Assembly: GCA_018363915.1 (NCBI GenBank)
Contig: JAGZMY010000007.1
Span: forward strand, 62,001-126,000
DNA length: 64,000 bases
Source of the DNA: Anaerococcus vaginalis
Lineage (GTDB): Bacteria; Bacillota; Clostridia; Tissierellales; Peptoniphilaceae
Direction: 5' to 3'
Made by a program: the position numbers and the translations under genes. The notes under the pieces are model-generated. The model made no database searches. It was not told the origin of the DNA and saw only the letters and a program-made list of their open reading frames with translations. Shown here piece after piece: positions 31,177 to 39,637 of the stretch (position 1 is its first letter; the number at the start of each line of letters is the position of its first letter).

Positions 31177-32284
31177 AAATTATTTTAAAATAATAAGAGG
31201 CCATACTAAGGCTATAGCCTTATATACAATAATTTTTATGTCCTTACTTATATTTTCTAATTCTACTAATACCAATGCCAATGTTTATAAAAAAGAAAAG
31301 GCAAAAATATATGTAGAAGACTTAGCACAAAGTGATTTATCAAAATCTTTTATTACATATATGGAAAAAGAAAATAAAATTGTTGATCTTAAAGGAAAAA
31401 ATATTGACGATAATTTATTTTATGGAATAGTGACAGCTTATATAAAAATTCCAGAAAATTTTGATAAAGAAAGAAAAGTTGGAATAAAAAAGAGCCAAAG
31501 TGCTAAATATTATCAATATGTAAAAGAATCAGTAAATTTATATTTAGACCAAATTTCAGCCTATGAAAAGTCAGGTTTTACGACTAAAGATGCAATAAAA
31601 AACACTAAAAAAGATTTTAAAAAGAATGTAGAAGTTTCCTTGAAAAAAGATAAGAGTCCAATTATAGAAGAAAAAATTTTATTTTTCTTTAACTTTTTAT
31701 CTTATGTATTTTTAAGTCAAATAATTTTGGTAGTTTCCTTAGTTAGTTTGAGCTATAAAAATAAAAATATTAAACAAAGAAATTTAATTTCTCCTTTGAG
31801 TAGTTTTAATAGGAATTTACAAATTCTTTTTGGAAATATTTCTTTTGCAATTATTTCTTGGGTTTTATATATGCTTGTATTTTTCATTTTAAATGGAAAG
31901 GAAAATCTAACAAGTAGAGTGGTTTATATGATGATAAATTCATTGGTTTTCGCTTTATCTACAGTGAGCCTCGCACTTTTTATTTCTAAATTAATAAATA
32001 ATAGCAATATTATGATGGCTGTAATGAATATTTTTTCTCTAGGTTCATCATTTTTAACAGGTGTTTTTGTGCCTCAAGAAATTTTAAGTAAAAATGCTCT
32101 TTTAATAGGTAAAATTTTCCCAAGCTTTTATTATGTGGCAAATAATAATATGATAGCAAATGATTTTTCTAAAAAAATATTTTTAAATAATATTTTTATT
32201 ATCTTAGGCTTTGCTATGATTTTTGCTTTTATAAGTTTGGTAATAGATAAATTTTTGTTATTTAATAAAAATCCCAAAAAATAA
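31163..32284 (+). CDS. ABC-2 type permease 2
   Basis: A 373-residue membrane protein of the same layout: an N-terminal helix (~15-33), an external domain to ~165, and six helices at ~172-365 ('ILFFFNFLSYVFLSQIILVV', 'NIFSLGSSFLTGVFVP'). It probably forms a heterodimer with permease 1. No ribosome binding site stands out beyond AAGGGGTAGG within the upstream gene, so coupling is likely. Confidence 0.88.
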   Translation: MIVFKNYFKIIRGHTKAIALYTIIFMSLLIFSNSTNTNANVYKKEKAKIYVEDLAQSDLSKSFITYMEKENKIVDLKGKNIDDNLFYGIVTAYIKIPENFDKERKVGIKKSQSAKYYQYVKESVNLYLDQISAYEKSGFTTKDAIKNTKKDFKKNVEVSLKKDKSPIIEEKILFFFNFLSYVFLSQIILVVSLVSLSYKNKNIKQRNLISPLSSFNRNLQILFGNISFAIISWVLYMLVFFILNGKENLTSRVVYMMINSLVFALSTVSLALFISKLINNSNIMMAVMNIFSLGSSFLTGVFVPQEILSKNALLIGKIFPSFYYVANNNMIANDFSKKIFLNNIFIILGFAMIFAFISLVIDKFLLFNKNPKK

Positions 32285-32315
32285 GAAATTTTTAAAATTT
32301 TCCTATTTCGTAGAC

Positions 32316-32413
32316 AAATCCTCAAGCACGAATATTTGACTTCAAAAATTGTTGATTTCTAAATTTGAAATCAAATCAATTTTTTCCGTATGATATTCTT
32401 AGCATGAGGATTT
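32316..32413. repeat. 98-bp near-perfect palindrome in an intergenic region
   Basis: The ends are AAATCCTCA (32316-32324) and TGAGGATTT (32405-32413). The arms match inward with few mismatches through GAATAT and AAAATTG to the inner stem TTGATTTC/GAAATCAA (32352-32374), with a TAAATTT loop. The segments 32290-32303 and 32440-32453, just outside, share TTTAAAATTTTCC as a direct repeat. No coding frame is present. This lies in the gene-free stretch 32285-32587. It may be a miniature mobile element, a structured RNA or a cruciform site. Confidence 0.7.
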
Positions 32414-32536
32414 ATATGCTTTTTCAAAAGTATGCGAAAAATTTAAAATTTTCCATTTTTGATATAGATAGAATTTTTTTATTATGGGTATCTATATTTA
32501 TAGTAAACTATTTAATAAATTTTTATTAGCTATAAC

Positions 32537-32565
32537 TTTATCAATATAAAAAAATAGTATATAAT
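32537..32565 (+). promoter_or_regulatory. pyrH promoter
   Basis: TATAAT at 32560-32565 with a weak -35 TTTATC at 32537-32542, spacing 17. The AGGAGG ribosome binding site follows at 32575-32580. Confidence 0.6.
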
Positions 32566-32587
32566 TTTACTAATAGGAGGAAAAGTT

Positions 32588-33310
32588 TTGCGAGATATAA
32601 AAAGAGTAGTTTTAAAATTAAGTGGAGAAGCACTTGCAAAAGATAAGGGATTTGGTTTTGATGATGATACCATTGATCTTATTTGCGAAAATATAAAAAA
32701 AGCTAGAGATAAGGGACTTGAAATTGCCATAGTTGTTGGCGGTGGAAATTTCTGGAGAGGTAGAAGCGGTCAACATATTGAACGTGCAACAAGTGATACG
32801 ATTGGTATGCTTGGAACTGTTATGAATGGTCTTAGAGTTCAAGATACTCTTGAAAAAATGGGACTTGAAACAAGACTAATGACTGCAATAAATATGCAAG
32901 AAGTTGCTGAGCCTTACATAAGAAGAAGGGCTGTAAGACATCTTGAAAAGGGAAGGATTGTAATTTTTGCAGCAGGCACTGGTCTACCATATTTCTCAAC
33001 TGACACAACAGCATCTCTTAGGGCTTTAGAAATTAATGCTGATATGATTTTATTAGGCAAAAAAGGAACTGATGGAATTTATGACAAAGATCCTAATAAA
33101 TTTGATGATGCAGTTAAGTATGAAAAATTAACCTATAGTGAAATTTTACAAAAAAGATTGAAGATTATGGATTCTACAGCAACAAGTTTGTGTATGGATA
33201 ATGATATGCCAATCCTTGCTTTTGGAATTGATAATCCAGAAAATTTAGTTAAAATAGTTGAAGGAAAAGAAATTGGTACAATTGTAAAGGAGAATTTTGA
33301 TGTACGATAA
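32588..33310 (+). CDS. pyrH: UMP kinase
   Basis: A 240-residue amino-acid-kinase-fold enzyme converting UMP to UDP with ATP. Motifs: 'VVLKLSGEALA', 'IAIVVGGGNFWRGRSG', 'NMQEVAEPYIRRRAVRHLEK' and 'TDTTASLRALEI'. TTG start seven bases after AGGAGGAAAAG. It is followed directly by frr, the near-universal pairing; tsf and rpsB are not adjacent here, because the exporter and palindrome lie upstream. Confidence 0.96.
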   Translation: MRDIKRVVLKLSGEALAKDKGFGFDDDTIDLICENIKKARDKGLEIAIVVGGGNFWRGRSGQHIERATSDTIGMLGTVMNGLRVQDTLEKMGLETRLMTAINMQEVAEPYIRRRAVRHLEKGRIVIFAAGTGLPYFSTDTTASLRALEINADMILLGKKGTDGIYDKDPNKFDDAVKYEKLTYSEILQKRLKIMDSTATSLCMDNDMPILAFGIDNPENLVKIVEGKEIGTIVKENFDVR

Positions 33311-33857
33311 GATTATTAAAGATACTGAAGCTTCGATGAAAAAAGCTTGTGAATCATTCGAAATTAGAATATCAAAAATTAGAGCAGGTAGGGCTAATGA
33401 TTCTATATTGGATGGAATTACATTTTCATATTATGGAAGTCAAACACCAATTAACCAAGCTGCAACCATATCTACACCAGAGCCAAGACTTTTAGTTATT
33501 AAACCTTGGGATAAATCTAATATTAAAGAAATTGAAAAGGCTATTAATAAATCTGATTTAGGAATAAATCCACAAAATGATGGAGAAGTAATTAGACTTC
33601 CATTCCCAGCTTTGACTGAGGAAAGAAGAAAAGAACTTACAAAACAAGTTTCTGAATATTCTGAAGATAGCAAAATTCAAATTAGAAATATAAGAAGAGA
33701 TTCAATGGATATAGCAAAAAAAGCTGAAAAATCCGCAGACTTAACAGAAGATGATTTGTTTTCAATAGAAGAAGATATACAAAAAATTACAAAAAAATAT
33801 ATTGATAAAATTGAAAAAACTGTTGAAAGCAAAAATAAAGAATTACTTGAAGTTTAA
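33300..33857 (+). CDS. frr: Ribosome recycling factor
   Basis: A 185-residue protein that, with EF-G, splits the post-termination ribosome. Family blocks: 'RISKIRAGRANDSILDGI', 'LLVIKPWDKSNIKEIEKAI', 'GINPQNDGEVIRLPFPALTE' and 'IRNIRRDSMD'. The ATG at 33300 is seven bases after AAAGGAG; a TTG one codon earlier is less likely. It overlaps pyrH by 11 bases. The pilus gene pilC starts immediately after its stop. Confidence 0.96.
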   Translation: MYDKIIKDTEASMKKACESFEIRISKIRAGRANDSILDGITFSYYGSQTPINQAATISTPEPRLLVIKPWDKSNIKEIEKAINKSDLGINPQNDGEVIRLPFPALTEERRKELTKQVSEYSEDSKIQIRNIRRDSMDIAKKAEKSADLTEDDLFSIEEDIQKITKKYIDKIEKTVESKNKELLEV

Positions 33858-34955
33858 TTGAATAAAATAAAATTTGATAAGCTGAAGGCTTTTTTAAACA
33901 AGGATATAGGAAAAGCTAGGATAAATTCCAATATTTTATCCTTATTTTTAAAGCAATTAAGTTTACTTATTGACTCATCGGTATCCTTATACGATAGTTT
34001 AATGATAATAATTGACCAAAGACTTGACAAGAAATTGAACAAGGCTTTGGTCAATGTATCATTAGCCCTAAAAAAGGGAGACGAAGCCTATGTGGCTTTT
34101 AAAAAAGAAGAAAAAGCCTTTGGACCTATTGTTACAGCTTTTGTGAAAAGTGGAGATGCAAGTGGAAATCTTTCAAAGATTCTTGATGAGTTATCTACAT
34201 ATATGACCGAAGAAAGTAAAAACAAAAATCAAATAAGTGAAGCTTTGATTTATCCTATAATTTTATTAATTGTTACTATAGGAGTTGTTATAACGATTTT
34301 AACAAAAGTTATGCCTACTTTTATAGAAGTTTTTGAAGAAAATGCAAGAAACTTACCAATAGCTACAAAAATTCTTTTAAATATTTCAGATTTTTTTAAT
34401 AAAAATGGCTTTTTTATTTTATTAATAATTTTTATTTTTGTTTTTACAATAATTTTACTAAGACGTAAAGATAAATACAGAAATAAAATTGATGAAAGTT
34501 TATTTAAAAGTATGTTTTTTAAAAAATTTAGACTTTTAAATATAGAATACCAAATTTCTTCGCTTTTATATATCCTAAAAAAGGGCGATGTAGATATTAT
34601 TGAAAGCATTGATATAATAAAAAATTCTTTCAAAAATCAATATTTAAAACAAATTCTAACAAATGTAGAGGAGAGCCTAAAACTAGGAAATAATTTATCA
34701 AGCTCTTTAGATAAGGAAAATGTTTTTACGAAATTATTTATAGCTATGATAAAGGTAGGCGAAGATAGTGGAGATATGACAAAATCTCTCAAAAAATCCT
34801 CCAATTATTATGCTAATGAATATATTTATAGACTAAAAAGAATATCAAGATTAGCTGAACCTTTTTTGATACTTTTTATGGCTTTAGTAGTTGGATTTGT
34901 AGTTTTTTCTATTGCCATACCAATGTTTGATTCGGTTAATGCCATTAATTTTTAA
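33858..34955 (+). CDS. pilC: Type II secretion / type IV pilus inner-membrane protein PilC (GspF)
   Basis: A 365-residue polytopic protein with two GspF domains (~25-145 and ~235-355), each followed by hydrophobic segments ('PIILLIVTIGVVITILTKV', 'FFILLIIFIFVFTIILL', 'FLILFMALVVGFVVFSIAIP'). 'FVKSGDASGNLSKIL' and 'MIKVGEDSGDMTKSL' are the paired family motifs. It forms the platform for pilus assembly. Start is a TTG directly after the frr stop with a weak site, so translation probably depends on coupling. No pilB-type ATPase is next to it. Confidence 0.9.
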   Translation: MNKIKFDKLKAFLNKDIGKARINSNILSLFLKQLSLLIDSSVSLYDSLMIIIDQRLDKKLNKALVNVSLALKKGDEAYVAFKKEEKAFGPIVTAFVKSGDASGNLSKILDELSTYMTEESKNKNQISEALIYPIILLIVTIGVVITILTKVMPTFIEVFEENARNLPIATKILLNISDFFNKNGFFILLIIFIFVFTIILLRRKDKYRNKIDESLFKSMFFKKFRLLNIEYQISSLLYILKKGDVDIIESIDIIKNSFKNQYLKQILTNVEESLKLGNNLSSSLDKENVFTKLFIAMIKVGEDSGDMTKSLKKSSNYYANEYIYRLKRISRLAEPFLILFMALVVGFVVFSIAIPMFDSVNAINF

Positions 34956-34965
34956 GGAGAAGTTA

Positions 34966-35349
34966 ATGTTTAAAAAATTTAAAAATAAAAAAAGAGGATT
35001 TACTCTTATTGAATTAATTATTGTAATTGCAATTATAGCCATACTTGCAGCAATAGCTATACCAAAATATCAAAAATCAAAAAAACAAGCGGCAATAACT
35101 GCTCATAATGCGAATGTGTCAATGTTAAAAACTGCAGCTAGCGTAAAATTAAATGAATTAAATGCAAATGATGACGAAGTAACTTGGACAAAAGAAAGTG
35201 AAGATTCACTTCAATATGTAGAAAAATGGCCTGAGATTCCAAAAGGAATTGGACTAGATGCAAGTGGATATAAGGTAAGAATTAATCCTAAAAATTCAAC
35301 AATTACAATTGAGCCAGATACAATTGATCTAAAAGAGAAAAATAAATGA
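34966..35349 (+). CDS. Type IV pilin-like major subunit
   Basis: A 127-residue prepilin. A short basic leader ends in 'KKRG', followed by 'FTLIELIIVIAIIAILAAIA', with Glu at position 5 of the mature protein; the prepilin peptidase would cut between Gly and Phe. It has a globular C-terminus of about 85 residues. The ATG at 34966 follows AAGGAGA; a longer frame into pilC is not needed. Its position right after pilC and its canonical pilin sequence suggest the major subunit. Confidence 0.9.
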   Translation: MFKKFKNKKRGFTLIELIIVIAIIAILAAIAIPKYQKSKKQAAITAHNANVSMLKTAASVKLNELNANDDEVTWTKESEDSLQYVEKWPEIPKGIGLDASGYKVRINPKNSTITIEPDTIDLKEKNK

Positions 35350-36041
35350 TTAATATAATTTATTTTTTCTTGGGAGCAATATTCGGTTCGTTTGCACATT
35401 TATTGTGTGATAGAACTCTTAGAGGAGAAAATATTGCTTATCCACCAAGTCACTGCTCATTTTGTAACAACAAAATATTAAAAAGAGATCTTATACCTAT
35501 TTTTTCTTACATAAATTTAAAAGCAAGGTGTAGATTTTGCCAAAAAAAGATCCCATTTTCATATGTTTTTTATGAAATAATAGGGGGTCTTTTATTTATA
35601 TTTGCTATGAAAGAAAAAACTTTTATGGAAGGAAGTTTGATTTTTTTATCTCTAATTTTTTCTTTTGTAATAGCTATGATTGATTTAAAAAGCATGGAAA
35701 TATATATGGGATATGTTTATATTTTAGTCTTTATTGGATTAATATATAGAATTTTTTATTTGGGATTTGATTTTGAATTTTTTAAAATTATTTTAATTTT
35801 TACTTTCCTATATTTTTTAATTTATTTTATATCTAAGAAAAATATAGGAGATGGAGATTATTTTTTCTATTTAGCCTTATTTTTATTTTTAAAAAATGAA
35901 AGAATTTTATATTTAATTTTAGGCTCTATTTGGATTGGAGCGATTTTTGCAATTATAATAGCTATCAAGAAAAAATCAATGAAAATAATGATTCCATTAT
36001 GTATTTATATATTTATTGCTTATATTATAAGTCTTTTGTGA
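35346..36041 (+). CDS. pilD: Prepilin peptidase (A24 family)
   Basis: A 231-residue membrane aspartate protease that cleaves and methylates prepilins. The N-terminal methylase-like part has two CxxC pairs ('PPSHCSFCNNKI', 'ARCRFCQKKI'). The first catalytic Asp lies in 'MIDLKSMEIYM' and the second in 'NIGDGDYFFYLA' (GxGD type). Seven to eight membrane segments are visible. It starts within the pilin stop. The four-Cys zinc site supports a bifunctional enzyme. Confidence 0.92.
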   Translation: MINIIYFFLGAIFGSFAHLLCDRTLRGENIAYPPSHCSFCNNKILKRDLIPIFSYINLKARCRFCQKKIPFSYVFYEIIGGLLFIFAMKEKTFMEGSLIFLSLIFSFVIAMIDLKSMEIYMGYVYILVFIGLIYRIFYLGFDFEFFKIILIFTFLYFLIYFISKKNIGDGDYFFYLALFLFLKNERILYLILGSIWIGAIFAIIIAIKKKSMKIMIPLCIYIFIAYIISLL

Positions 36042-36048
36042 GGTGTTT

Positions 36049-36456
36049 ATGAAAAAAAGAGCCTTTACCTTAATTGAATTAATAGTTACACTTGCTATAA
36101 TTTCTTTGATTTCAAGTGTGATTTTAATAAAATCGGGTTTGATACCAAAACTTCAAGAAAGAAAAGAAATTGAAAACTTGCAAGCTGATATAAATTATTG
36201 CAGAGAAAAATCTCTAGTTACAGGTTATAAATATAAAATAAACATAGATAGTAATAATTACGCAATAAAAAGAGCTGATGATAATGAAATGGTAAAAGAA
36301 GTTTATTTTAAATATATAAAATCAAACACAAAAAATACTTTTGTATTTAGACCAACAGGAAGTGTAGAGGGAGCAAGTACAATTTATTTTTCTTCTTTTA
36401 ACAAAAAATATTCTATTATAGTATCGCCGATTGCTGGAAGGATAAGATATGAATAA
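36049..36456 (+). CDS. Pseudopilin (GspH-like)
   Basis: A 135-residue prepilin-like protein with the leader 'MKKRAFTLIELIVTLAIISL'. The residue before the cleavage phenylalanine is Ala, where most pilins have Gly, so processing may be slower. The rest resembles GspH/FimT minor pilins. The ATG at 36049 follows GTGAGGTG; a GTG at 36043 would add two residues. Confidence 0.82.
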   Translation: MKKRAFTLIELIVTLAIISLISSVILIKSGLIPKLQERKEIENLQADINYCREKSLVTGYKYKINIDSNNYAIKRADDNEMVKEVYFKYIKSNTKNTFVFRPTGSVEGASTIYFSSFNKKYSIIVSPIAGRIRYE

Positions 36457-36763
36457 AAATAAAAAAGGATTTACCTTGATTGAAATACTTATTGCTCTAG
36501 CTCTTATAAGTATAATAAGCATTTACCTGCTTCCATCACTTTTTTCAATTTATGAAAATTCCAGAAAAATAAAAGACGATTCTAAAATTTTATTTACAAT
36601 GCAGAAAGTTTTAGAAAAATCAAAAAATAGAGATGAAGGAGAATATGAAGACTTAGAAAATGGCTTTAAAATTAATACAAGTATTGAATCATACAATGAA
36701 AATTTGAAATATATAGAAGTAAGATATGATAAATATAATTTGGAAGTGGTGGTAAAAAAATGA
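36449..36763 (+). CDS. Minor pseudopilin
   Basis: A 104-residue protein with a clear type III signal ('NKKGFTLIEILIALALISII') and a short 75-residue soluble part. It overlaps both neighbours by a few bases. It resembles GspI/GspJ-type minor pilins in layout; the subtype cannot be fixed. Confidence 0.82.
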   Translation: MNKNKKGFTLIEILIALALISIISIYLLPSLFSIYENSRKIKDDSKILFTMQKVLEKSKNRDEGEYEDLENGFKINTSIESYNENLKYIEVRYDKYNLEVVVKK

Positions 36764-37230
36764 GAAAAAAAGGCTTTACCCTCTTAGAATTAATTTGTGC
36801 CATAGCCATTGGATCAATCCTTATAGTTTTAATAAATAATATTGTAAAGACAAATCTTTCAATTAGTAAAAAAGCCTATGAGGATGAAATTGACTATAAA
36901 AATTCAACAAATTGTATTTTGTATATAGAAAATGTTATAAGAAAATCAGATAAAATAATTGACTTTAAAAATGAAAATAATTTCAAATTATTAATTAGTG
37001 AAGGCAAAAATAAGTCTACATATAGATTTGAACAAAATGGAAAAAAATTATACGTCTATATTAATAATTTAAATTCAAATAGCCAAAGAGAAATAAAAAT
37101 CCCAATAGGATATTGTAGTGATTCGAAAATATCTTATGATAAAGATGATGATTCATTTTCAATAGATATTGATTTTTATGAAAAAGAAGGAAATTCAAAT
37201 TACAAAACTTATATAAGGAGGCTTGAATGA
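36760..37230 (+). CDS. Minor pseudopilin
   Basis: A 156-residue protein starting 'MRKKGFTLLELICAIAIGSI', a standard prepilin leader with Glu5. The soluble domain is beta-rich and resembles GspJ/PilW minor pilins in layout. It overlaps the previous gene by four bases and the next by four. Confidence 0.82.
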   Translation: MRKKGFTLLELICAIAIGSILIVLINNIVKTNLSISKKAYEDEIDYKNSTNCILYIENVIRKSDKIIDFKNENNFKLLISEGKNKSTYRFEQNGKKLYVYINNLNSNSQREIKIPIGYCSDSKISYDKDDDSFSIDIDFYEKEGNSNYKTYIRRLE

Positions 37231-38141
37231 AAAAAAGAGGTTTTTTATCCATTTATGTTCTGATAATTTTACTTCTTTTATCAATAAGCCTAACCTTTAT
37301 ATACGAGCAGGCAATAAATAACAATGATTCAAATAAGGACTTGTACGATAGGAAAAAAGCAATCTACGAATTAGAATCACTTTATTCCATAATTGTAGAT
37401 GATAAAAAAACTTTGTTGGAAGATGTTGAGATAGTAAATAAAAATGATGACAATTTGTGGTATCCATTTTATTTTTATTATTTTGATGAAAAAGAAGAAG
37501 TAAAAATTCAAAAACAAAATAAAAAAGAATTTGTATTAAGAAGTGTAAAAAAAATTGGAAATTCAAAGGCTATATTAGAAATGGTTTTGGATTTAAGAAA
37601 TAAGTATGAGCTAAGAGAAAATAAAAAAATAATACTTGATGAAAATTTCGACGAATTTTACAAAAATTTGAATTTTAAACAAAATAAATTTGAAGAATTT
37701 GAAAATTTCACATTAGAAAATGATTTAGAAAATCGATTTTTAAAAATTGGTGGACAATTAATTGTAAAAAGAGAGAAAGAAAAGATTACATCAAGCGAAA
37801 TTTCAAATTATGATAATTTAGAAAAAAATCAGAGCAATTTATCAAATGAAGAAAAAAATTTTTCCAATAAAACTAAGACACCAAGACGAATTAGTGGTAT
37901 AGTAATTATTGGTAAAGATTTGATTTTGGAAAATGATTTAGTTTTGGATGGTTTGCTTATAATAAAAGGCGATATTATTTCAAAAAATAATAGCAAACTT
38001 ATTATAGATGGGCAATTAATATCAAAAAATGATTACACTAATATAGTTGATTATTCATACAATGAAGAAAAATCACTAGATTATATTGATGATATAGAAA
38101 ATCCAAAATTTATTGAAATTAAATCAAAAAAAGTATTTTAA
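37227..38141 (+). CDS. Pilus-associated protein with N-terminal membrane helix (PilX-like position)
   Basis: A 304-residue protein with a leader 'MKKRGFLSIYVLIILLLLSI': a basic-Gly-Phe start like a prepilin but without Glu5, as in PilX/GspK proteins. The long external part is charged and Lys/Glu/Asn-rich; from ~210 onward it has beta-helix-like repeats ('DLILENDLVLDGLLIIKGDI', 'SKNNSKLIIDGQLISKNDYT') resembling the polymer-forming bactofilin style. It may cap or initiate the pilus. The family assignment is by position only. Confidence 0.6.
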   Translation: MKKRGFLSIYVLIILLLLSISLTFIYEQAINNNDSNKDLYDRKKAIYELESLYSIIVDDKKTLLEDVEIVNKNDDNLWYPFYFYYFDEKEEVKIQKQNKKEFVLRSVKKIGNSKAILEMVLDLRNKYELRENKKIILDENFDEFYKNLNFKQNKFEEFENFTLENDLENRFLKIGGQLIVKREKEKITSSEISNYDNLEKNQSNLSNEEKNFSNKTKTPRRISGIVIIGKDLILENDLVLDGLLIIKGDIISKNNSKLIIDGQLISKNDYTNIVDYSYNEEKSLDYIDDIENPKFIEIKSKKVF

Positions 38142-38152
38142 TGGAGGAATAA

Positions 38153-39340
38153 ATGAAAATATTAGTTATCAACTGTGGCTCTTCATCTTTAAAATATCAA
38201 TTATTTGATATGGACAATGAAGAAGTTTTAGTAAAAGGTCTTGTAGAAAGAATTGGAATAGATGGCTCAAGACTTAAACAAGAAAAAGGCGACGACGAAT
38301 ATATAATTGAAGAAGATATGAAAGACCATACTGAAGCAGTTAAACACGTATTTGATGCTATAACTGATAAAGAAAATGGTGTGATTTCAGATTTATCTGA
38401 AATTGATGCAGTTGGCCATAGATTTGTTCATGGTGGAGAAAAAATTACAAAATCTGTTGTAATTGATGACGAAGTTAAAGAAGCTGTAAAAGAATATTCA
38501 AAATTTGCACCATTACACAATCCAGCAAATATGATGGGACTTGAAGCTTGTGAAAAACTTCTACCAAATGTAAAAAATGTTGCAGTATTTGATACAGCAT
38601 TCCACCAATCAATGCCAGAAGAAAATTTCCTTTATGGAATTGATTATAAATACTACGAAGACCAAGCTGTTAGAAAATATGGCTTCCATGGAACAAGCCA
38701 TGATTTCATCACACAAAAAACAGCAAAAGTTTTAGAAAAAGATCAAAAAGATTTAAATATGATTTCATGCCATTTGGGAAATGGATCTTCAATATGTGCA
38801 GTTAAAGAAGGAAAATCATTTGATACAACAATGGGACTTACACCACTTGAAGGACTTGTAATGGGAACAAGAAGTGGAGATTTAGATCCAACAGTTGTAA
38901 CATTTTTGATGAATGAATATGGATATGATACAAAAAAAATGGACAATGTCCTAAATAAAGAATCAGGAGTTCTTGGAGTTTCTGGAGTATCATCAGACTT
39001 TAGAGATCTTGAAAATGCTGCAAATGATGGAAATAAAAGAGCAGATATTGCTTTAAAAATGTTTGCTAACAGAGCAAAAAGATATGTAGCAGGATATATG
39101 GCAGAAATCGGAAAAACTGATGCGATTGTATTTACTGGTGGAATCGGAGAAAATTCAGCAACAATGAGAGCTGACATAATGAAAGGCTTTGAACAATTTG
39201 GAATTAAAATTGATCCAGAAAAAAATAGTGTTCGTGGCGGTTGTCATTTAATCTCAACTGACGATTCAAAAGTAAAAGTTTTTGTAATAGCAACAAACGA
39301 AGAATTAATGATTGCAAGAGACACTAAAAAACTAGTATAG
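38153..39340 (+). CDS. ackA: Acetate kinase
   Basis: A 395-residue ASKHA-fold enzyme that converts acetyl phosphate and ADP to acetate and ATP, a main energy step in fermenting anaerobes. Motifs: 'LVINCGSSSLKYQLFDM', 'GHRFVHGGEK', 'VFDTAFHQSMPEENFLYGI', 'KYGFHGTSHDFI', 'GNGSSICAVKEGKSFDTTMG' and 'VFTGGIGENSA'. The start follows TGGAGGAA, 11 bases after the pilus gene. No pta gene is adjacent. Confidence 0.97.
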   Translation: MKILVINCGSSSLKYQLFDMDNEEVLVKGLVERIGIDGSRLKQEKGDDEYIIEEDMKDHTEAVKHVFDAITDKENGVISDLSEIDAVGHRFVHGGEKITKSVVIDDEVKEAVKEYSKFAPLHNPANMMGLEACEKLLPNVKNVAVFDTAFHQSMPEENFLYGIDYKYYEDQAVRKYGFHGTSHDFITQKTAKVLEKDQKDLNMISCHLGNGSSICAVKEGKSFDTTMGLTPLEGLVMGTRSGDLDPTVVTFLMNEYGYDTKKMDNVLNKESGVLGVSGVSSDFRDLENAANDGNKRADIALKMFANRAKRYVAGYMAEIGKTDAIVFTGGIGENSATMRADIMKGFEQFGIKIDPEKNSVRGGCHLISTDDSKVKVFVIATNEELMIARDTKKLV

Positions 39341-39341
39341 C

Positions 39342-39370
39342 TTGACAATTTTAACATTTACTTATATAAT
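39342..39370 (+). promoter_or_regulatory. Consensus promoter for rpmF
   Basis: Perfect TTGACA (39342-39347) and perfect TATAAT (39365-39370) with an optimal 17-base spacer. It begins two bases after the ackA stop. Confidence 0.95.
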
Positions 39371-39409
39371 GTTTAAGATTGCTAAAACTCATAACTAGGA
39401 GGTGTTAGA

Positions 39410-39589
39410 ATGGCAGTACCTAAGAGAAGAACATCAAAAACAAGAAAAAATAAAAGAAGAGCTTCAGCTTACAGATTAAATAAATCAACTTATGTAGAGT
39501 GTCCAAATTGTCATGAACCAATGTTACCACATAGAGTTTGTCCAAGCTGTGGTTATCATAAAGGCAAAGAAGTTCTTGAGTTAAATTAA
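39410..39589 (+). CDS. rpmF: Ribosomal protein bL32
   Basis: A 59-residue ribosomal protein of the large subunit. It starts 'MAVPKRRTSKTRKNKRR' and carries a zinc ribbon ('VECPNCHEPMLPHRVCPSCG', two CxxC pairs). The site AGGAGGTG lies eight bases before the ATG. Together with the perfect promoter this implies very high expression. The usual upstream partner yceD (DUF177) is missing. Confidence 0.97.
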   Translation: MAVPKRRTSKTRKNKRRASAYRLNKSTYVECPNCHEPMLPHRVCPSCGYHKGKEVLELN

Positions 39590-39614
39590 GATAGTGGTAA
39601 CACTATCTTTTTTT
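39588..39614 (+). terminator. Terminator / attenuator after rpmF
   Basis: A perfect nine-pair stem (AAGATAGTG / CACTATCTT) with a GTAA loop and T run begins at the rpmF stop codon. plsX starts 24 bases later without a clear promoter, so partial read-through probably sets the ratio of ribosomal protein to lipid genes. Confidence 0.9.
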
Positions 39615-39637
39615 AATATCAAAAATAAGGGGAAATT

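Noticed and set aside
38743..39177. Minus-strand ORF of 144 residues inside ackA
   Set aside because: It is fully antisense to a complete acetate kinase with all motifs; no start signals.
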